Below are positions 15,417 through 18,357 of a stretch of DNA of 18,357 bases, piece by piece. The notes under the pieces are model-generated. The model was not told where the DNA came from. It ran no database searches and worked only from the letters and a program-made list of their open reading frames with translations. Position 1 is the stretch's first letter. Each line of letters opens with the position of its first letter. The DNA is from Verrucomicrobiota bacterium. GTDB taxonomy: Bacteria; Verrucomicrobiota; Verrucomicrobiia; Chthoniobacterales; UBA10450. The stretch lies in the NCBI GenBank assembly GCA_003218525.1, contig QHNU01000057.1, positions 1-18,357 on the forward strand, read 5' to 3'. Position numbers and translations under genes: made by a program.

Positions 15417-16493
15417 ATGAAACCGCGGATCGGAGTGCTGACGAGTGGCGGCGATTGTCCTGGCCTCAACGCTGTGCTACGCGGTGTCGTTCTCGCCGCC
15501 GAGAAGCTCGGCTGGGAAGTGATTGGATTTCGGGACGGCTTTGAAGGTTTGCTCCCACCTGGCGATTATGCCGTGCTCGATCGCAAATGCACCGAAAACA
15601 TAATGCCCTTGGGCGGAACGATTATCGGAACAACGAATCGGGGCCACTTCATTTCCAAGGTGGCAGCGGGTGATCGCGCAGTGGTCGCCATGGAAGTAAT
15701 CGAACAGGCACGCAAGGTTCTACGGGAAGCGCGTGTCAACGCGCTGATCATCGTCGGCGGTGACGGATCGATGACCACTGCGCTCCAATTGCAGGAGGCT
15801 GGGATCAATTGCGTGGGCGTTCCTAAAACGATCGATAACGATCTCGAGGCAACAGCGATGACATTCGGTTTCGATTCCGCCGTCGATGCCGTGATGGACG
15901 CGCTGGATCGGCTTCACACGACCGCGACCAGCCACAAACGCGCGATGGTTGTTGAAGTGATGGGGCGTCACGCCGGCTGGATCGCCCTTCACGGAGGATT
16001 GGCTGGCGGCGCTGATATCATTTTAATCCCCGAAATTCCCTTCGATTTCGAAAAAGTGGCAGATGCCATTCGAGCCCGTGATGCCGCTGGTAATCTCAGC
16101 TCCCTTGTTGTCGTGGCCGAAGGGGCGCGACCTAAAAACGGACGGCAAGTGAAACGAGAAATGAAAGAAGGCGAATTTCGCCTCGGCGGGATGGGCGACA
16201 TCGTGGCGCGCGAAATTGCTTCTCGGACCGGTAAGGAAACTCGCACCTGTGTACTTGGGCATTTGCAGCGCGGCGGGGCACCAACCACGCTCGACCGTAT
16301 TCTCGGCACGCGCTTCGGTGTGAAAGCGGTGCAGTTAATCAACGAAGGTCAATTCGGTTCGATGGTGAGTTACCAAAACTATCAAGTTCGCCATGTCCCA
16401 ATCGCGGACGCGGTCAATCGCTTGCGGCTCGTTCCGCCAACTGGCGAAATGGTGCAAACCGCTCGCGATGTCGAAATCAGCTTCGGCGATTGA
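15417..16493 (+). CDS. 6-phosphofructokinase, group III ('mixed') type
   Basis: 358 residues from ATG 15417, which puts the family N-terminus (PRIGVLTSGGDCPGLNAVLR) at residue 3; an upstream ATG at 15342 would add 25 unrelated residues read inside the previous gene. Phosphoryl-donor site: GGDGS (114-118, Gly117 at the E. coli Gly104 position) and PKTIDND (136-142, Lys137 at the Gly124 position, catalytic Asp140). MGRHAGWIA (182-190) binds the sugar phosphate. It phosphorylates fructose 6-phosphate in glycolysis. The Gly/Lys pair marks the group III subfamily, in which both ATP- and PPi-using members are known, so the donor is not fixed by sequence. Confidence 0.93.
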   Translation: MKPRIGVLTSGGDCPGLNAVLRGVVLAAEKLGWEVIGFRDGFEGLLPPGDYAVLDRKCTENIMPLGGTIIGTTNRGHFISKVAAGDRAVVAMEVIEQARKVLREARVNALIIVGGDGSMTTALQLQEAGINCVGVPKTIDNDLEATAMTFGFDSAVDAVMDALDRLHTTATSHKRAMVVEVMGRHAGWIALHGGLAGGADIILIPEIPFDFEKVADAIRARDAAGNLSSLVVVAEGARPKNGRQVKREMKEGEFRLGGMGDIVAREIASRTGKETRTCVLGHLQRGGAPTTLDRILGTRFGVKAVQLINEGQFGSMVSYQNYQVRHVPIADAVNRLRLVPPTGEMVQTARDVEISFGD

Positions 16494-16529
16494 CGCCGTC
16501 GCGGCGGTTTATCACCGTCGAGTTCTTAA

Positions 16530-16949
16530 ATGAAGATTGTTCTCGCGTATTCCGGCGGGTTCGGCACTTCGGTAATTCTTCGCTGGCTTCGGCACAACTA
16601 CGACGCACAGATTGTCGCCTTCTGCGCCGATAATTGGACAGGAAGAGGAACTTGAGGGCCTGGAGGAGAAAGCGCGCCCGGCAGGCACGATGAAGTGCAT
16701 CATCGAAATCTGCGCGAAGAATTCGCTCGTGATTTTGTTTTTCCCATATTTCAGGCGGGCGCGACTTACGAAGGACAATATTTTCTCGGGACCAGCATCG
16801 CCCGTCCCTTGATTGCGAAGCGAATAGTCGAGATCGCGCGCGCGGAGGCGGCGGATGCCATCGCGCACGGGGCAACTGGAAAGGGGAATGATCAGGTTCG
16901 TTTTGAACTGACGGCGGCCGCGCTCGCGCCTGAGCCGCATTCAAACTGA
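16530..16949 (+). pseudogene. argG: Truncated, frameshifted argininosuccinate synthase (argG) 5' fragment
   Basis: Read with two frame changes, this is the first ~133 residues of argininosuccinate synthase: MKIVLAYSGG...VILRWLRHNYDAQIVAFCAD, then (one extra base near 16632) IGQEEELEGLEEKA...KCIIE, then (one missing base near 16707) LREEFARDFVFPIFQAGATY, GTSIARPLIAKR and HGATGKGNDQVRFELT. Homology ends near 16933 and a stop follows at 16947. The ATP-binding loop reads SGGFGTSV instead of SGGLDTSV. ArgG is normally about 400 residues, so two thirds are missing. The combination of truncation, frame changes and motif damage points to a dead gene copy; an intact argG is expected elsewhere in the genome. 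Confidence 0.88.
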
Positions 16950-17150
16950 TCGAGCGGCCTCGCCCAGGCGGCAGCGCAGACGGAAGAGCCCGACCGCGCC
17001 ATCGCCGCGTTACAGAAACTGCTCTCAATACCGGCCGGCCAGCAGGTTACTCCTGCGCTGCTCCGGCTCGATCCCATGTTCGATCCGCTCCGAAATGATC
17101 CGCGCTTCCAAAAACTCGCCGCCTCGCCCATGCCGGAGGAAAAACAATAA
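16950..17150 (+). pseudogene. 3' tail of a TPR-type gene fused to the argG remnant
   Basis: In frame after the stop at 16947, the sequence reads SGLAQAAAQTEEPDRAIAAL, then QKLLSIPAG, then LLRLDPMFDPLRNDPRFQKL and a stop at 17150. The 'A--Q-GE-D-AI--L--LL--P' helix pair and the 'LR-DP-FDPLR-DPRFQ-L' ending are typical of the C-terminus of TPR-containing proteins in Verrucomicrobiota and Acidobacteriota, often serine/threonine kinases or adenylate-cyclase-like proteins. Only about 66 residues remain and there is no start, so it is a gene tail brought next to argG by deletion or recombination. Confidence 0.7.
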
Positions 17151-17185
17151 GATATAGCAATTACACGTGGCCGCGGTGCCGCTCT

Positions 17186-17330
17186 GGGTAGCGCACGCGT
17201 CTCGCGTGCTAGCGAGCGCGTCCTCGCGATCGCGATTGTTGTGTGCGAGAGTTCTGGCTGAATTGCGGGCTTGTCGGGAGCCTGTTTCGGCGAGACGCCG
17301 GAACCAACACGCGAGACGCATGCGCTACCC
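17186..17330. repeat. 145-bp palindromic intergenic element with 23-bp terminal inverted repeats
   Basis: The first 23 bases (17186-17208, beginning GGGTAGCGCACGCG) and the last 23 (17308-17330, ending GCATGCGCTACCC) are reverse complements except for one position. Inside are smaller palindromes: TCGCGATCGCGA at 17224-17235 and CGGCG-AGA-CGCCG at 17288-17300. From memory, elements with GGTAGCGCA...GTCTCGCGTG ends are frequent between genes in Verrucomicrobiota genomes. It has no open frame of its own and would fold into a long hairpin; it may be a non-autonomous mobile repeat (MITE- or REP-like). No target-site duplication is obvious. Confidence 0.85.
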
Positions 17331-17359
17331 TTGCGGGGTGCGATTGTCGATCTTATACT
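17331..17359 (+). promoter_or_regulatory. Candidate promoter of hppD
   Basis: TTGCGG at 17331-17336, a 17-base spacer, and TATACT at 17354-17359 (five of six matches to the -10 consensus). Transcription would begin near 17366, leaving a ~24-base leader. The -35 box starts directly after the last base of the palindromic element. Confidence 0.55.
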
Positions 17360-17365
17360 TTAATG

Positions 17366-17378
17366 GCGTTAATAACGC
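17366..17378. promoter_or_regulatory. 13-nt palindrome in the hppD leader, possible operator
   Basis: GCGTTA-A-TAACGC, a perfect inverted repeat around one base, placed at the predicted transcription start and just before the ribosome site AAGGA (17380-17384). Its position fits an operator for a regulator of tyrosine catabolism, but no regulator gene is in the window. The length is short enough for chance. Confidence 0.35.
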
Positions 17379-17389
17379 GAAGGAATACT

Positions 17390-18357
17390 ATGCCAACGAC
17401 AATTGCAGCTCCGAAAAAAGCGCCAGCGGCCGAAACTGATTTCCTGCCGCTTCAAGGAACGGACCATATTGAATTTTACGTCGGTAACGCCAAGCAGGCG
17501 GCGCATTTCTATAAGACTGCCTTTGGTTTTCAAAGTCTTGCCTATGCTGGACCGGAAACGGGAACGAAAGATCGGGCCAGCTATGCCATCCGTCAGAACA
17601 ATTTGACCTTTGTCCTGACAACACCGGTACATCCGGACAATCCGATCGCCGATCACATCTACAAGCACGGGGACGGAGTGAAAGTGCTGGCTCTGAAAGT
17701 ACAAGATGCCACCTTGGCATGGGAAGAAACCACAAAGCGCGGGGGCAAGAGTTATCTCGAGCCGGTCACCTTATGCGATGGTGACGGGCAGTTGATCATG
17801 AGCGGCATTCACACCTACGGTGATACCGTCCACGTCTTTATCGAGAGGGAGAATTACCACGGCGTTTTTATGCCAGGGTTTCGAAAATGGGAATCCAGCT
17901 ATCGACCAAAGGAAACCGGGCTGCTCTACGTCGATCACTGTGTCGGAAACGTGGGATGGAATCAGATGAATCCATGGGTCAAATTTTACGAAGAGGTGAT
18001 GGGGTTTCGTAATATCCTGACCTTCGACGACAAGGATATCTCTACCGAATACTCAGCCTTGATGAGCAAGGTCATGAGTAATGGAAATGGATTCGTGAAA
18101 TTTCCGATCAACGAACCGGCGGAAGGAAAGAAAAAATCCCAGGTAGAGGAGTATCTCGAGTTTTACCATGGAGAAGGTGTTCAGCATGTCGCGATCGCGA
18201 CCAAGAACATCGTAGCTACTGTGACCGAACTTCAAAAGCGCGGCTTGGAATTTTTGCAGATACCATCCAGCTATTACGAAACGGTTTTGGACCGGGTTGG
18301 CCATATCGATGAGGACCTCGAGCCACTGCAAAGGTTAGGCATTCTTGTCGATCGCGA
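17390..18357 (+). CDS. hppD: 4-hydroxyphenylpyruvate dioxygenase, cut by right edge
   Basis: 322 residues are visible with no stop, so the gene runs off the window. The ATG at 17390 follows AAGGA by five bases. There are two vicinal-oxygen-chelate domains: the first begins GTDHIEFYVGNAKQAAHFYK (23-42), the second LLYVDHCVGNV (178-188). Fe(II) ligands are His183 and His266 (GVQHVAIAT); the third ligand, a Glu, would lie just beyond the edge. ALMSKVMSNGNGFVKFPINEPA (223-244) is highly typical. The enzyme converts 4-hydroxyphenylpyruvate to homogentisate in tyrosine degradation. Homogentisate dioxygenase or other catabolic genes may follow outside the window. Confidence 0.96.
   Translation, partial: MPTTIAAPKKAPAAETDFLPLQGTDHIEFYVGNAKQAAHFYKTAFGFQSLAYAGPETGTKDRASYAIRQNNLTFVLTTPVHPDNPIADHIYKHGDGVKVLALKVQDATLAWEETTKRGGKSYLEPVTLCDGDGQLIMSGIHTYGDTVHVFIERENYHGVFMPGFRKWESSYRPKETGLLYVDHCVGNVGWNQMNPWVKFYEEVMGFRNILTFDDKDISTEYSALMSKVMSNGNGFVKFPINEPAEGKKKSQVEEYLEFYHGEGVQHVAIATKNIVATVTELQKRGLEFLQIPSSYYETVLDRVGHIDEDLEPLQRLGILVDR

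Noticed and set aside
1..18357. CRISPR array, prophage genes, intact insertion sequence or biosynthetic cluster
   Set aside because: No regularly spaced repeats, no transposase, integrase or structural phage motifs, and no synthase-type genes were seen on either strand.

Overview
The window looks like chromosomal DNA from a soil Verrucomicrobiota bacterium, possibly Spartobacteria / Chthoniobacterales and 'Candidatus Udaeobacter'-like. This placement is inferred from gene order, protein style and a characteristic palindromic intergenic repeat; no marker gene was compared. About 25 genes or gene remnants can be supported, including two tRNAs, and several genes are broken.

Region 1 (1-7396, + strand) is an aerobic respiratory operon. 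It encodes the 3' part of alternative complex III (actC end, actD, actE, actF), a small membrane protein of unknown function, a SCO copper chaperone, and a caa3-type cytochrome c oxidase (coxB with fused cytochrome c, coxA of the A2 'YSHP' type, coxC, and a subunit IV gene). Almost every gene junction is a 4-base ATGA/GTGA overlap. Together these genes would carry electrons from quinol through ACIII and c-haem domains to oxygen. The odd point is actF: its two halves lie in different frames with a few codons missing at the joint.

Region 2 (about 7400-11720) is a loosely packed signalling region. It holds three short response regulators (one on +, two on -), an STAS anti-anti-sigma-type protein and an unrecognised helical protein, separated by long gaps. 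Just upstream of both minus-strand regulators are short stretches that read like the extreme C-terminus of a histidine kinase, suggesting that partner kinases were lost. The third regulator carries an N-terminal segment resembling a histidine kinase dimerisation domain whose phospho-accepting His is replaced by Ser.

Region 3 (11718-16493) holds divergent tRNA-Asn(GTT) and initiator tRNA-fMet(CAT) genes, then housekeeping or conserved genes on +: a DUF72 protein, a DUF2062 membrane protein, a DUF4410-like lipoprotein, a D-alanyl-D-alanine carboxypeptidase and a 6-phosphofructokinase of the Gly/Lys 'mixed' type. The initiator tRNA has A-U instead of G-C in the first of the three diagnostic anticodon-stem pairs.

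Region 4 (16494-18357) begins with a decayed 5' fragment of argG (two single-base frame changes and a damaged ATP-binding motif) joined directly to the 3' tail of a TPR-type gene. A 145-bp element with 23-bp terminal inverted repeats follows, then a promoter and the hppD gene (4-hydroxyphenylpyruvate dioxygenase), which runs off the right edge.

No CRISPR array, phage module, intact insertion sequence or clearly new multi-gene system was seen. The most notable observations are the gene remnants, the broken actF, the His-less DHp-REC protein, the unusual initiator tRNA and the palindromic element next to the hppD promoter.
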